Source: Streptomyces corallincola
GTDB taxonomy: Bacteria; Actinomycetota; Actinomycetes; Streptomycetales; Streptomycetaceae
Assembly (NCBI RefSeq): GCF_019104725.1
Contig: NZ_JAHRXF010000010.1
Coordinates: 1 to 64,000, forward strand
Length of the DNA stretch: 64,000 nucleotides
Direction of reading: 5' to 3'
Shown: piece after piece, positions 16,295 through 25,338 of the stretch
Layout of the letters: each line of letters opens with the position of its first letter
How positions within the stretch are numbered: position 1 is the first letter of the stretch
Program-made: the position numbers and the translations under genes
The notes under the pieces: model-generated
Databases searched by the model: none
What the model was told of the DNA's origin: nothing
What the model saw: the letters and a program-made list of their open reading frames with translations, nothing else

Positions 16295-17419
16295 GTGGCA
16301 GCCAACGAGCGGGCGGCAGCTCCCGGAAAGTCCGGTGGGAGCACCGGTGCCGATGCCCGGATGCGCGCCTCCCTGAGCGCCGTCGCTCCGGGTACGCCGC
16401 TGCGGGACGGCCTGGAGCGGATTCTGCGCGGCAACACCGGCGGCCTGATCGTGCTGGGTTCCGACCGGACGGTCGAGGCCATGTGCACCGGCGGGTTCGT
16501 GCTGGACGTGGAGTTCGCCGCGACCCGGCTGCGCGAACTGTGCAAGCTCGACGGCGGGATCGTGCTCTCCTCCGACCTGTCGAAGATCCTGCGCGCGGGC
16601 GTGCAGCTGGTGCCGGACCCGACGATCCCCACCGAGGAGACCGGCACCCGGCACCGCACCGCCGACCGCGTCTCCAAGCAGGTCGGTTTCCCCGTGGTCT
16701 CCGTCTCCCAGTCGATGCGGCTCATCGCGCTCTACGTGGACGGGCAGCGACGCGTGCTGGAGGACTCGGCGGCGATCCTCTCCCGGGCCAACCAGGCGCT
16801 GGCCACGCTGGAGCGGTACAAACTCCGGCTCGACGAGGTCGCGGGCACGCTGTCCGCGCTGGAGATCGAGGACCTCGTCACCGTCCGGGACGTGTCCGCC
16901 GTCGCCCAGCGTCTGGAGATGGTCCGGCGCATCGCCGCCGAGATCGCGGAGTACGTGGTCGAACTCGGTACCGACGGGCGGCTGTTGTCCCTCCAGCTGG
17001 AGGAACTCATCGCGGGTGTCGAGCCCGACCGCTCCCTCGTCGTCCGGGACTACGTCCCCGAGCCCACCGCCAAGCGGTCCCGCACGGTGGAGGAGGCGTT
17101 GTCCGAGCTGGACGCGCTGAGTCACGGGGAGCTGCTCGAACTCGGCACGGTGGCGCGGGCGCTGGGCTACACCGGGTCGCCCGAGACCCTCGACTCCGCG
17201 GTGTCGCCCCGCGGGTTCCGGTTGCTGGCGAAGGTGCCCCGGCTTCCCGGTGCCGTCATCGACCGGCTTGTCGAGCACTTCGGGGGGTTGCAGAAGTTGC
17301 TCGCGGCCAGCGTCGATGATCTTCAGGCTGTGGATGGGGTGGGCGAGGCGCGTGCGCGCAGCGTCCGCGAGGGGCTCTCGCGTCTGGCGGAGTCCTCCAT
17401 CCTGGAACGGTACGTGTAG
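16295..17419 (+). CDS. disA: Diadenylate cyclase DisA (c-di-AMP synthase)
   Basis: 374 aa. The DAC domain occupies about residues 30-150, with the two active-site motifs DGGIVLS (DGA motif) and GTRHRTADR (RHR motif). A helical linker and a C-terminal helix-hairpin-helix DNA-binding domain follow ([20 protein letters not shown]). It makes c-di-AMP from two ATP and, in Bacillus, scans DNA for branched structures; in Streptomyces c-di-AMP affects development and osmotic balance. The GTG start has a GGAGGAG site six bases upstream. It is probably co-transcribed with radA. Confidence 0.96.
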   Translation: MAANERAAAPGKSGGSTGADARMRASLSAVAPGTPLRDGLERILRGNTGGLIVLGSDRTVEAMCTGGFVLDVEFAATRLRELCKLDGGIVLSSDLSKILRAGVQLVPDPTIPTEETGTRHRTADRVSKQVGFPVVSVSQSMRLIALYVDGQRRVLEDSAAILSRANQALATLERYKLRLDEVAGTLSALEIEDLVTVRDVSAVAQRLEMVRRIAAEIAEYVVELGTDGRLLSLQLEELIAGVEPDRSLVVRDYVPEPTAKRSRTVEEALSELDALSHGELLELGTVARALGYTGSPETLDSAVSPRGFRLLAKVPRLPGAVIDRLVEHFGGLQKLLAASVDDLQAVDGVGEARARSVREGLSRLAESSILERYV

Positions 17420-17497
17420 CTCCGCCGGCTTCCGGAGTACGGTCCCTCGGCGGCACATCACCGTCCCGACTCCGGCCGCGGGTCCGCCGTGGCCGGT

Positions 17498-17627
17498 CGC
17501 GCAGTTCCCCGCGCCCCTTTGGGCCGGACTGCGCACCGGCGCTCACGGGTGCGGGTCCGCTTCCACCTTCCGCGCAGTTCCCCGCGCCCCTGAAAACCCC
17601 TCCGGCCGCGCGGTTCCCCGCGCCCCT
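17498..17627. repeat. Three copies of a 21-bp Streptomyces intergenic repeat
   Basis: CGCGCAGTTCCCCGCGCCCC plus T occurs at 17498-17518 and 17571-17591, and with one change (A to G) at 17607-17627. All three are in the same orientation between the convergent disA and surface-protein genes. From memory this element is scattered in gaps of many Streptomyces genomes. The copies may act as a terminator region; each can pair GCGCGG with CCGCGC. Confidence 0.7.
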
Positions 17628-17651
17628 GGGGGGCATGCCGCTCGGCCGGTT

Positions 17652-18479
17652 CTAGTCGGCGGCCAGGACGAAGGACGTCTGCTGTTTGCCGTACGTGCCC
17701 GCGTCCAGTTCCAGGAGGTAGGTGCCGGGAGGGGCCTTCTTGGGGGACTTGGTCGGGCAGGTCTTGGTGCTGGAGTCGCGGTCCCAGGAGGTGGTGTAGG
17801 TGATGGACCGGCCGGAGGGGACGCGGAAGGAGAGGGAGGAGGGGCCCTTGGGGCAGTCGGCGGAGGACCAGAAGGTGTCGTCGTCGGCGGTGACGACCGT
17901 GAGCACCGCCCGCTTGGGGCCGAGGTCGATCGCGCAGTCCCCGGAACCCGAGTTCTTGACGGTGATCCTGAACCGGGGCTTCTGGTCGGGCGAGTAGGAG
18001 TTCCGCTCGCTGCTCAGCGTCAGCGACACCTTGCCGGAGGCGCAGTCGGCGAGGGACGAGGAGGCGGGCAGCGTGTCACCGGACCCCACAGCCGTACCGG
18101 CACCGCCACCGGAACCGGCGCTCGTACCCGTACCCGTACCGGAGTTGGAGCCGGAGCCCGAACCGCCGTTCCCCGCACCGGAGTCCGCGCCGCCCGAGCC
18201 ACCGGAGCCGCCCGAGCCGCCGGAACCCCCGCCCGACTCGTCGCGCCCGCCGGGGTGTTGGCTGATCGCGGAGCCCGAGGGAGTGGGACCCGGTGTGATC
18301 GTGGAGGCGGGATTCTTGCCGTCGGCGCCGTCGTGCGGCTTCTTGCCCGCGCCGCCGCCGGAGACCACGATCCAGGCGATCAGCAGCGCCAACACGGCCA
18401 GCACGGACACGATGACGACCCTCCGACGCCAGTAGATGGAGGAGGGAAGCGGCCCGACCGGATTGCGCAGAGATCCCAC
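17652..18479 (-). CDS. Membrane-anchored Gly/Ser-rich extracellular protein
   Basis: 275 aa. A short basic N-terminus (SSIYWRRR) precedes one helix (about 21-40, VVIVSVLAVLALLIAWIVVS). A long Gly/Ser-rich linker with GGSGGSGGS-type repeats follows, then a C-terminal beta-sandwich-like domain (about 150-275; SLTLSSERNSYSPDQKPRF, ITVKNSGSGDCAIDLG) with four Cys that may form disulfides. This is the pattern of Streptomyces hypothetical surface proteins; partner and function unknown. The GTG at 18479 lies seven bases after TAAGGT, so it is likely leaderless. Confidence 0.75.
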   Translation of the reverse strand: MGSLRNPVGPLPSSIYWRRRVVIVSVLAVLALLIAWIVVSGGGAGKKPHDGADGKNPASTITPGPTPSGSAISQHPGGRDESGGGSGGSGGSGGSGGADSGAGNGGSGSGSNSGTGTGTSAGSGGGAGTAVGSGDTLPASSSLADCASGKVSLTLSSERNSYSPDQKPRFRITVKNSGSGDCAIDLGPKRAVLTVVTADDDTFWSSADCPKGPSSLSFRVPSGRSITYTTSWDRDSSTKTCPTKSPKKAPPGTYLLELDAGTYGKQQTSFVLAAD

Positions 18480-18486
18480 GGCGCAA

Positions 18487-18492
18487 ACCTTA
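18487..18492 (-). promoter_or_regulatory. -10 box of the Gly-rich surface protein gene (TAAGGT)
   Basis: TAAGGT on the minus strand, seven bases before the GTG at 18479. Confidence 0.5.
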
Positions 18493-18669
18493 CGAGAGAT
18501 CGTCGCGCCGACTCGCGTCACATGCCGCCCCGGCGACAACTTTTCCGGATCATCATCACGGCAACTGCCGCCAGCGGAGCGCATGTTCACACTCCGACAC
18601 GGCCCGCGACGCTCCGCGACCGTGCGGACGCCCGCCAACACCGCCCGGCCGTGGCAGGATCGGAAGGCC

Positions 18670-19545
18670 ATGACTGAGACCCTTCACGACCCCGTGATCG
18701 ACTGGTTCGACAGCAACGCCCGCGACCTCCCCTGGCGCCGCCCGGAGGCGGGGCCCTGGGGCGTGATGGTCAGCGAGTTCATGCTCCAGCAGACCCCGGT
18801 CAGCCGCGTCCTGCCCGTGTACGAGCAGTGGCTCGCCCGCTGGCCGCGCCCGGCGGACCTCGCCGCCGAGGCACCCGGCGAGGCGGTGCGCGCCTGGGGA
18901 CGGCTCGGCTACCCGCGCCGCGCGCTGCGCCTGCACGGCGCGGCCGTCGCCATAACGGAACGGCACGGCGGCGACGTACCCACCGACCACGCCCAGCTCC
19001 TCGCGCTGCCCGGCATCGGGGAGTACACGGCGGCGGCCGTCGCGTCCTTCGCGTACGGGCAGCGGCACCCGGTGCTGGACACCAACGTGCGCCGGGTGTT
19101 CGCCCGTGCGGTGACCGGTGTGCGGTACCCCCCGAACGCCACCACCGCGGCCGAGCGGCGTCTCGCCCGCGAGCTGCTCCCCGAGGACGAGGGGACGGCC
19201 GCGCGCTGGGCCGCGGCCTCGATGGAGCTGGGCGCGCTGGTGTGCACGGCGAAGAACGAGAGCTGCCACCGCTGCCCGATCGCCGCGCTGTGCGCGTGGC
19301 GGCTCGCGGGCAAGCCGGAGCACGACGGACCGCCGCGCCGGGGCCAGACGTACGCCGGGACCGACCGTCAGGTGCGCGGCAAGCTGCTCGCCGTCCTGCG
19401 CGACGCGCACGTACCGGTGCCGCAGTCGGCGCTGGACCGGGTGTGGCACGAGCCGGTGCAGCGGGCCCGCGCGCTGGACGGGCTGGTCGGCGACGGCCTG
19501 GTCGAACCGCTGCCGGGCGGGCTGTACCGCCTCCCCGTGGGCTGA
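18670..19545 (+). CDS. mutY: A/G-specific adenine glycosylase
   Basis: 291 aa. Removes adenine mispaired with 8-oxoguanine. MutY features: FMLQQTPVSRVLPVY, the helix-hairpin-helix LPGIGEYTAAAVASFAYGQ with catalytic Asp in VLDTNVRRVF, and a C-x6-C-x2-C-x5-C iron-sulfur site (CTAKNESCHRCPIAALC). The C-terminal domain that reads 8-oxoG is short compared with the 350-aa E. coli enzyme, as in other actinobacterial MutY. The ATG at 18670 follows GGAAGG. It is divergent from the surface protein gene. Confidence 0.94.
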   Translation: MTETLHDPVIDWFDSNARDLPWRRPEAGPWGVMVSEFMLQQTPVSRVLPVYEQWLARWPRPADLAAEAPGEAVRAWGRLGYPRRALRLHGAAVAITERHGGDVPTDHAQLLALPGIGEYTAAAVASFAYGQRHPVLDTNVRRVFARAVTGVRYPPNATTAAERRLARELLPEDEGTAARWAAASMELGALVCTAKNESCHRCPIAALCAWRLAGKPEHDGPPRRGQTYAGTDRQVRGKLLAVLRDAHVPVPQSALDRVWHEPVQRARALDGLVGDGLVEPLPGGLYRLPVG

Positions 19546-19869
19546 CCCGCCGTCCCGGCCCGCCGAACCCCGGTGGACGCGCCCGCCCCGGTGGGATGAC
19601 ACGGCGTCAGGCCCCATGTCATGGGCGGCTGTCACCCGCACCGCCCGGCAAATGTCCCCGTAACCGGACACAACCACCGCCGCCTTACCCCGTACCTACA
19701 TCCGTTACACAACCGACGGACAGCCGAGGGGCGTCCGCCGTCTGCCGCGCACCACCCCGTGACAAGCGGTCCGTAGCTTCAGTCCTCGTGCCGGGCAGAC
19801 CACCGGGACGGCAGGACATCGGCAGGGCGGCCCGGAGCCGTGGTGCGCGGGGATGCGGAGGCGGTTGAC
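19546..19869. promoter_or_regulatory. sigE upstream region
   Basis: 324 bp with no gene. It must carry the sigE promoter, which in S. coelicolor is activated by phosphorylated CseB. I see a direct repeat ACACAACC at 19668-19675 and 19707-19714 that could be an OmpR-type site, and a TAGCTT near 19766 that could be a -10. An imperfect dyad (ATGACACGGCGTCA at about 19597, ATGTCAT at about 19617) may be the end of mutY transcription. None of this is proven. Confidence 0.4.
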
Positions 19870-20415
19870 ATGGAGCAGCAGGGCGGCGAGGTGCTCGCGT
19901 TCGAGGAGTACGTGCGGACCCGGCAGGACGCGCTGCTGCGCAGTGCCCGCCGGCTGGTGCCGGACCCCGTGGACGCGCAGGACCTGCTCCAGACCGCGCT
20001 GGTGCGCACGTACGGCCGCTGGGAGGGCATCGCGGACAAGCGGCTCGCGGACGCCTATCTGCGCCGGGTCATGATCAACACCCGGACGGAGTGGTGGCGG
20101 GCCCGCAAGCTGGAGGAGATCCCCACCGAGCAGCTGCCCGACGCATGCGTGGACGACGCCGCCGAGCAGCACGCGGACCGCGCCCTGCTGATGGACGTCA
20201 TGAAGGTACTGGCGCCCAAGCAGCGCAGTGTCGTGGTGCTGCGACACTGGGAGCAGATGTCCACGGAGGAGACGGCAGCCGCCCTCGGCATGTCCGCGGG
20301 CACGGTCAAGAGCACGCTGCACCGGGCGCTGGCCCGGCTCCGTGAGGAGCTGGAGGCGCGCGAGAGGGACGCACGCGCGCTGGAGCATGAGGAGCGGGAG
20401 CGTTGCGCGGCCTGA
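19870..20415 (+). CDS. sigE: ECF RNA polymerase sigma factor SigE
   Basis: 181 aa, SigE of the Streptomyces cell-envelope stress response. Region 2 is FEEYVRTRQDALLRSARRL, VDAQDLLQTALVRTYGRW; region 4 is LAPKQRSVVVLRHWEQMS, STEETAAALGMSAGTVKSTL. It directs transcription of cell-wall genes when the envelope is damaged. There is no anti-sigma gene: activity is set by transcription through CseB/CseC, with CseA as a negative modulator. I used the ATG at 19870; a GTG six codons on (19888, GEVLAFEEY region) matches the shorter S. coelicolor form. The 3' end overlaps cseA by 13 bases. Confidence 0.96.
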   Translation: MEQQGGEVLAFEEYVRTRQDALLRSARRLVPDPVDAQDLLQTALVRTYGRWEGIADKRLADAYLRRVMINTRTEWWRARKLEEIPTEQLPDACVDDAAEQHADRALLMDVMKVLAPKQRSVVVLRHWEQMSTEETAAALGMSAGTVKSTLHRALARLREELEARERDARALEHEERERCAA

Positions 20416-21056
20416 CAGGGTCCGGGCCCGGCGGGGTCCGGGGCAGGGTGCAGGCGGTGATCGTGGCCTTGGCCGGGATCGCCGCCCTGGCGCTGTTCGT
20501 CGCCGCGTGCGGCACCGGGGGCACCGGGGCACGGGACGAGGGCCCGGCGCACGCCTCGGCCGTGGCGGGCGCGGTCCCCTCCCCGCCGCCGAGCCCGTCC
20601 GAGAGCTACCGGCGGGTGGACGCGGTCGCGCTGATCAAGAAGGACCCGGCGGTCTCGGAGACCGTCAAGCGCGAGCTGAAGCCGTGCAGCGGCCACGACT
20701 ACCCGGTGGACGTCTCCTACGGCCATCTCACCGGCTCCACCGCGGACGACGTCGTCGTCAACGTCCTGACCTGCGCGGACGCGGTGGGCATCGGGTCGTA
20801 CGTCTACCAGGACGTGGACGGTGTCTACCGGAACGTCTTCCACACCGAGGAGTCCCCGGTGTACGCGGAGATCGACCAGGACACCCTGACCGTCACCAAG
20901 CAGGTCTACAAGAAGGACGATCCGATCACCGCCCCCTCCGGGGAGGACGTGATCACCTACGACTGGAAGGGCGGCCGGTTCGTGGAGGGACGCGTCGTCC
21001 ACACCGACTACGGCAGCGCGGCCGGAGCCGACCCCTCACCCGAGCCGAGCGGCTGA
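20403..21056 (+). CDS. cseA: CseA, lipoprotein modulating SigE
   Basis: 217 aa. The N-terminal signal (VQAVIVALAGIAALALFVAAC) ends in a lipobox at about residue 37, so it is a lipoprotein on the outer face of the membrane. In S. coelicolor CseA lowers sigE expression, possibly by acting on CseC. The body contains a YPVDVSYGHLTGSTADD region and no enzyme motif. The best-placed start is TTG at 20403, just after a GGAGCGGGAG site inside the end of sigE; a GTG at 20448 would still keep the signal peptide. A 10-bp GC palindrome (20422-20431) near the sigE end may be the partial terminator reported for this operon. Confidence 0.9.
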   Translation: MRGLTGSGPGGVRGRVQAVIVALAGIAALALFVAACGTGGTGARDEGPAHASAVAGAVPSPPPSPSESYRRVDAVALIKKDPAVSETVKRELKPCSGHDYPVDVSYGHLTGSTADDVVVNVLTCADAVGIGSYVYQDVDGVYRNVFHTEESPVYAEIDQDTLTVTKQVYKKDDPITAPSGEDVITYDWKGGRFVEGRVVHTDYGSAAGADPSPEPSG

Positions 21057-21133
21057 CCCCCGCCGCGCGCCCCCGACACCCCCGTACCGCGCCCCCGCAC
21101 CCCCTTCGGCACCGAGGAGTTGAGAGCACCGGG

Positions 21134-21838
21134 ATGGCAGACCAGACCCATGTCCTGTTCGTCGAGGACGACGACGTGATCCGCGAGGCCACCCAGCTCG
21201 CCCTGGAGCGGGACGGTTTCGCGGTGACGGCGATGCCCGACGGGCTGTCGGGCCTGGCCGCGTTCCGCGCCGACCGGCCGGACATCGCGCTGCTGGACGT
21301 GATGGTGCCGGGCCTGGACGGGGTCAGCCTGTGCCGCCGTATCCGCGACGAGTCCACCGTGCCGGTGATCATGCTGTCCGCGCGCGCCGACGCCATCGAC
21401 GTGGTCCTCGGCCTGGAGGCGGGCGCCGACGACTACGTGACCAAGCCGTTCGACGGCGCTGTGCTGGTCGCCCGCATCCGGGCGGTGCTCCGCCGCTTCG
21501 GGCACGCGGGCGGCGCCGGACGGGCCGAGCGGGACCCGGTCGAGCCGGACGGCGGGCCGCTGGTCTTCGGGGACCTGGAGATCGACACCGAGGGCATGGA
21601 GGTGCGCCGGGCCGGGGAGCCGGTGGCACTGACCCCGACCGAGATGCGGCTGCTGCTGGAGTTCTCCGCCGCGCCGGGCACGGTGCTCTCCCGCGACAAG
21701 CTGCTGGAGCGGGTCTGGGAGTACGGCTGGGGCGGGGACACCCGTGTCGTGGACGTGCATGTGCAGCGGCTGCGGCAGAAGATCGGCCAGGACCGCATCG
21801 AGACGGTCCGCGGCTTCGGCTACAAACTCAAGGCGTGA
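21134..21838 (+). CDS. cseB: Response regulator CseB
   Basis: 234 aa, OmpR/PhoB type. The receiver domain has the acidic pair EDDD near the start, the phosphorylation site in ALLDVMVPGLDG and the conserved lysine in DDYVTKPFD. The C-terminal winged helix reads ALTPTEMRLLLEF, RVWEYGWGGDTRVVDVHVQR. When phosphorylated by CseC it activates sigE. It has its own ATG at 21134 and overlaps cseC by four bases. Confidence 0.96.
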   Translation: MADQTHVLFVEDDDVIREATQLALERDGFAVTAMPDGLSGLAAFRADRPDIALLDVMVPGLDGVSLCRRIRDESTVPVIMLSARADAIDVVLGLEAGADDYVTKPFDGAVLVARIRAVLRRFGHAGGAGRAERDPVEPDGGPLVFGDLEIDTEGMEVRRAGEPVALTPTEMRLLLEFSAAPGTVLSRDKLLERVWEYGWGGDTRVVDVHVQRLRQKIGQDRIETVRGFGYKLKA

Positions 21839-23229
21839 GCGGGGCACGGATGCGGCGGACGGTCCGGGAACCGGGAGCGGGGCCGAGGCGCGCCGGGCCG
21901 CGCCCCGAGCGGGCGGGCCGGGTGCGGCACGCGGGGCTGCGCACCGGGCTGCGCTGGAAGCTGAGCGCGGCCATCGCGCTGGTCGCCGGTCTGGTCGCCT
22001 TCGGGCTGAGCCTGGTCGTGCACAACGCGGCCCGCGTCTCCATGCTGGACAACGCCCGTGACCTGGCCAACGAGCGGGTGCAGATCGCCCAGCGGAACTA
22101 CGAGCTGTCCGGCCGCCCCAACTTCCCCGGCGTCAAGATCGACGACCCGGACCTCCCGGCGCCGCTGCGCGCGAAGGTCGAGGAGGGGCGCCGGGCCAGT
22201 TATGTCAGCGACCACGGCGACGGCGCCCCGGACATCTGGGCGGCGGTGCCGGTCAAGGACGGGCACGTGCTGTCCCTGCACACCAACTTCCCCGACCGCT
22301 CGACCGACGTGATGAAGGACCTCGACCAGGCGCTGCTGATCGGCTCCATCGCGGTCGTCCTGGGCGGCAGCGCGCTGGGCGTGCTGATCGGCGGCCAGCT
22401 CTCCCGGCGCCTCCGCAAGGCGGCCACGGCCGCGAACCGCGTCGCCAGGGGCGAGACGGACGTACGGGTGCGGGAGTCCATCGGCGGTGTCGTGCGCGAC
22501 GAGACCGACGACCTGGCGCGGGCGGTGGACGCGATGGCGGAGGCGCTCCAGCAACGGCTGGAGGCGGAACGGCGGGTGACCGCCGACATCGCGCACGAGC
22601 TGCGCACCCCGGTGACCGGGCTGCTCACCGCGGCCGAGCTGCTGCCGCCCGGCCGCCCCACGGAACTCGTGCTGGACCGGGCGAAGGCGCTGCGCACGCT
22701 GGTCGAGGACGTGCTGGAGGTGGCCCGTCTCGACGGCGCCTCGGAGCGCGCGGAACTCCAGGACATCCTGCTCGGCGAGTTCGTCGCCCGCCGGGTGACC
22801 GCGCGGGACCCGGACATCGCCGTACGGGTGGTGCACGAGTCGGAGGTGACGACCGACCCCCGGCGTCTTGAGCGGGTGCTGATCAACCTGCTCGCCAACG
22901 CGTCCCGGCACGGGCGTCCGCCGGTCGAGGTGACCGTGGAGGGCCGGGTGGTCCGGGTCCGCGACCACGGCCCCGGCTTCCCGGAGGACCTGCTGGCCGA
23001 CGGACCGAGCCGGTTCCGCACCGGCTCCGCCGACCGCGCCGGTCAGGGCCACGGCCTCGGCCTCACCATCGCCGCCGGTCAGGCCCGCGTGCTCGGCGCC
23101 CGCCTCACCTTCCGCAACATCCGCCCCCTGGGCGCCTCCCCCGACCTCCCCGCCGAGGGCGCGGTGGCCGTCCTGTGGCTCCCGGAGCACGCGCCCACGG
23201 ACACGGGGTCGCACCCGGTGCTGCCGTAG
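21835..23229 (+). CDS. cseC: Sensor histidine kinase CseC
   Basis: 464 aa. Two helices (about residues 42-62, and about 165-185, LLIGSIAVVLGGSALGVLIG) flank an extracytoplasmic sensor domain of about 100 residues. Then come HAMP, the phospho-acceptor site DIAHELRTPVTGL, the N-box NLLANASRHG and the G-boxes DHGPGFPEDL and GQGHGLGL. It senses cell-wall damage such as that caused by vancomycin or lysozyme in S. coelicolor and phosphorylates CseB. The GTG start at 21835 overlaps the cseB stop (GTGA); an ATG at 21850 is possible. Confidence 0.95.
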   Translation: MSGARMRRTVREPGAGPRRAGPRPERAGRVRHAGLRTGLRWKLSAAIALVAGLVAFGLSLVVHNAARVSMLDNARDLANERVQIAQRNYELSGRPNFPGVKIDDPDLPAPLRAKVEEGRRASYVSDHGDGAPDIWAAVPVKDGHVLSLHTNFPDRSTDVMKDLDQALLIGSIAVVLGGSALGVLIGGQLSRRLRKAATAANRVARGETDVRVRESIGGVVRDETDDLARAVDAMAEALQQRLEAERRVTADIAHELRTPVTGLLTAAELLPPGRPTELVLDRAKALRTLVEDVLEVARLDGASERAELQDILLGEFVARRVTARDPDIAVRVVHESEVTTDPRRLERVLINLLANASRHGRPPVEVTVEGRVVRVRDHGPGFPEDLLADGPSRFRTGSADRAGQGHGLGLTIAAGQARVLGARLTFRNIRPLGASPDLPAEGAVAVLWLPEHAPTDTGSHPVLP

Positions 23230-23244
23230 GGCGGGCCGGGGCGC

Positions 23245-23550
23245 TCACTGTCCGGGCGACCCGGCATGGTCGGTCCGGTCGGTCCCGCTCTGGGCCCGGA
23301 GGAGGACCCCGAAAGCGATGAGCAGGAGCAGTGCCCCGACCAGCGTCCACGTGCTGTCTCCGCGGAACGCGCCGAAGTAGAGCTGGCAGCCGATCGCACC
23401 GGCCATCAGCAGTTGCCCGGCGCCGTAGAGGCGTGTGGACCTGATCAGATGCCGGTTGCGCGGCAGGACCCAGCCGCGGGTGAGGGCCGCGATCCCGGAC
23501 GCGGCGAGGAGCAGGACCACGACGGCCAGCAGGACTTTGACGTACAGCAT
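23245..23550 (-). CDS. Small three-helix membrane protein, function unknown
   Basis: 101 aa from the ATG at 23550 (a GTG lies one codon upstream). Three hydrophobic segments: VKVLLAVVVLLLAASGIAAL, LYGAGQLLMAGAIGCQLYFG and WTLVGALLLLIAFGVLLRA. No conserved active-site pattern. It converges on cseC with a 15-bp gap, and has a GGAG ribosome site upstream. Not recognised beyond a Streptomyces hypothetical. Confidence 0.65.
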   Translation of the reverse strand: MLYVKVLLAVVVLLLAASGIAALTRGWVLPRNRHLIRSTRLYGAGQLLMAGAIGCQLYFGAFRGDSTWTLVGALLLLIAFGVLLRAQSGTDRTDHAGSPGQ

Positions 23551-23662
23551 CACGGCGGCTCTCCCTCCACGCCCGGCCCCTCACCCGGCGCAGACGTGAT
23601 CATGACACGCCGTCACCACCGAACGGCAGTGGCCGTACGACCCTCACACCCCCGCCCACGCC

Positions 23663-23698
23663 GAAGGCCCCCGGGGCGGACACCTGCCGGGGGCCTTC
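23663..23698 (-). terminator. Terminator of the MFS efflux gene
   Basis: GAAGGCCCCCGG (23663-23674) and CCGGGGGCCTTC (23687-23698) form a perfect 12-bp stem, 18 bp beyond the stop of the MFS gene. Confidence 0.75.
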
Positions 23699-23716
23699 TG
23701 GGTGGTGCGGGGAGGG

Positions 23717-25312
23717 TCAGACCGCCTCGACCAGCGGGACCGGAGCGGCGTCCGCGCTGTCGGCGGGCGCGTCCTTCTGGGGGCCGCCGCGCAGCGGGAC
23801 CTCCTTGACGAAGAACGCCGCGACCAGGACGACCACCGCGATCACGGAGCCGAGCAGGAACGCGGAGTGCGTACCGGCGGACACCGCGTGCTGGTACGCC
23901 TCGCGGGCGACGGCGGGCAGCCGCTTCAGGCCGGCCGCGTCGAGCTGGGTGGACCTGCCGAGGAACTGCGTGCCCCGGGCGCCGATCCGCTCGGCCATGA
24001 CGTCCTTGACCCGGCTGTTGAACAGCGCGCCCATGACGGCCACACCGAAGGACGAGCCGAGGGTACGGAACAGGGTGGCGGAGGACGAGGCGACGCCGAT
24101 GTCCTTCATCTCCACGCTGTTCTGCGCGACCAGCATGGTGATCTGCATCAGGCAGCCCATGCCCGCGCCGAGCACCGCCATGTAGACGCCGGAGGTGAGG
24201 CGGGTGGTCTCCACGTCCATGCGGGACAGCAGGTAGAGCCCCACGATCATGAGCACACCGCCCGCGATCGGGAAGACCTTGTACTTGCCGGTGCCGGTGG
24301 TGACCCGGCCCGCGACCATCGAGGTCACCAGCATCGCGCCGAGCAGCGGCAGGAGCAGCAGACCGGAGTTGGTCGCGGACGCGCCCTGCACGGACTGCTG
24401 GTAGAGCGGGAGGAACAGGACGGCACCGAACATCACGAAGCCGGTGACGAAGCCGATGACGGCCATCAGGGTGAAGTTCCGGCTGCGGAAGATGTGCAGC
24501 GGCAGCACCGGCTCGGCGGCGCGGGTCTGCCAGAACACGAACCCGGCGAGCGCGACCACACCAAGGACGATCAGGCCGACGATGCGGGCCGAGGACCACG
24601 GGTACTGCGTGCCGCCCCAGGTGGTGACGAGGACGATCGAGGTGATGCCGACGGTCAGCAGGGCCACGCCGAGGTAGTCGATACCGGCCTTGGACCGCTT
24701 CTTCGGCAGGTGCAGTACGGCGGTGACCAGCGCGAGCGCGACCACGCCGAGCGGCAGGTTGATGTAGAAGGCCCAGCGCCAGCCCCAGTTGTCGGTGATG
24801 GTGCCGCCGACCAGCGGACCGCCGATCATCGCCAGCGCCATGACGGCGGCCATCATGCCCTGGTACTTGCCGCGCTCGCGCGGCGGGATCAGGTCACCGA
24901 TGATCGCCATGACGCCGACCATCAGACCGCCCGCGCCGAGACCCTGCACGGCACGGAACCCGATGAGCTGGCCCATGTTCTGCGCGGCGCCGCTGAGCGC
25001 GGAGCCGATCAGGAAGATCACGATCGAGCTGAGGAAGGCGCCCTTGCGCCCGAACATGTCGCCGACCTTGCCCCAGACCGGGGTGGAGGCGGCGGTGGCG
25101 AGCGTGTAGGCGGTGACCACCCACGACAGGTGCTCCAGGCCGCCCAGGTCACCGACGATGGTCGGCATCGCCGTACCGACGATCATGTTGTCCAGCATCG
25201 CGAGCATCATCGCGATCATGAGCGCGAGCAGGACTACCCGTACGCTCCGAGGCCGCTTGCCGGACGCGTCGGGTATCGCCCGCTCCGCCCCGGCCGTCTG
25301 CGTGTCCGCCAT
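23717..25312 (-). CDS. DHA2-family MFS drug efflux transporter
   Basis: 531 aa with about 14 membrane helices, EmrB/QacA type proton-driven multidrug exporter. Motif C region is LLALMIAMMLAMLDNMIVG (with the Asp of DHA2 pumps) and motif A is WGKVGDMFGRKGAF. An ATG at 25312 overlaps a GGAGAGAG site; an upstream ATG at 25324 exists. The product runs divergently from a TetR gene, and a 26-bp operator overlaps its promoter, so drug-induced derepression is expected. A perfect hairpin follows its stop. Substrate unknown. Confidence 0.92.
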   Translation of the reverse strand: MADTQTAGAERAIPDASGKRPRSVRVVLLALMIAMMLAMLDNMIVGTAMPTIVGDLGGLEHLSWVVTAYTLATAASTPVWGKVGDMFGRKGAFLSSIVIFLIGSALSGAAQNMGQLIGFRAVQGLGAGGLMVGVMAIIGDLIPPRERGKYQGMMAAVMALAMIGGPLVGGTITDNWGWRWAFYINLPLGVVALALVTAVLHLPKKRSKAGIDYLGVALLTVGITSIVLVTTWGGTQYPWSSARIVGLIVLGVVALAGFVFWQTRAAEPVLPLHIFRSRNFTLMAVIGFVTGFVMFGAVLFLPLYQQSVQGASATNSGLLLLPLLGAMLVTSMVAGRVTTGTGKYKVFPIAGGVLMIVGLYLLSRMDVETTRLTSGVYMAVLGAGMGCLMQITMLVAQNSVEMKDIGVASSSATLFRTLGSSFGVAVMGALFNSRVKDVMAERIGARGTQFLGRSTQLDAAGLKRLPAVAREAYQHAVSAGTHSAFLLGSVIAVVVLVAAFFVKEVPLRGGPQKDAPADSADAAPVPLVEAV

Positions 25313-25338
25313 CTCTCTCCACACTCCCCCTGGCGCAC

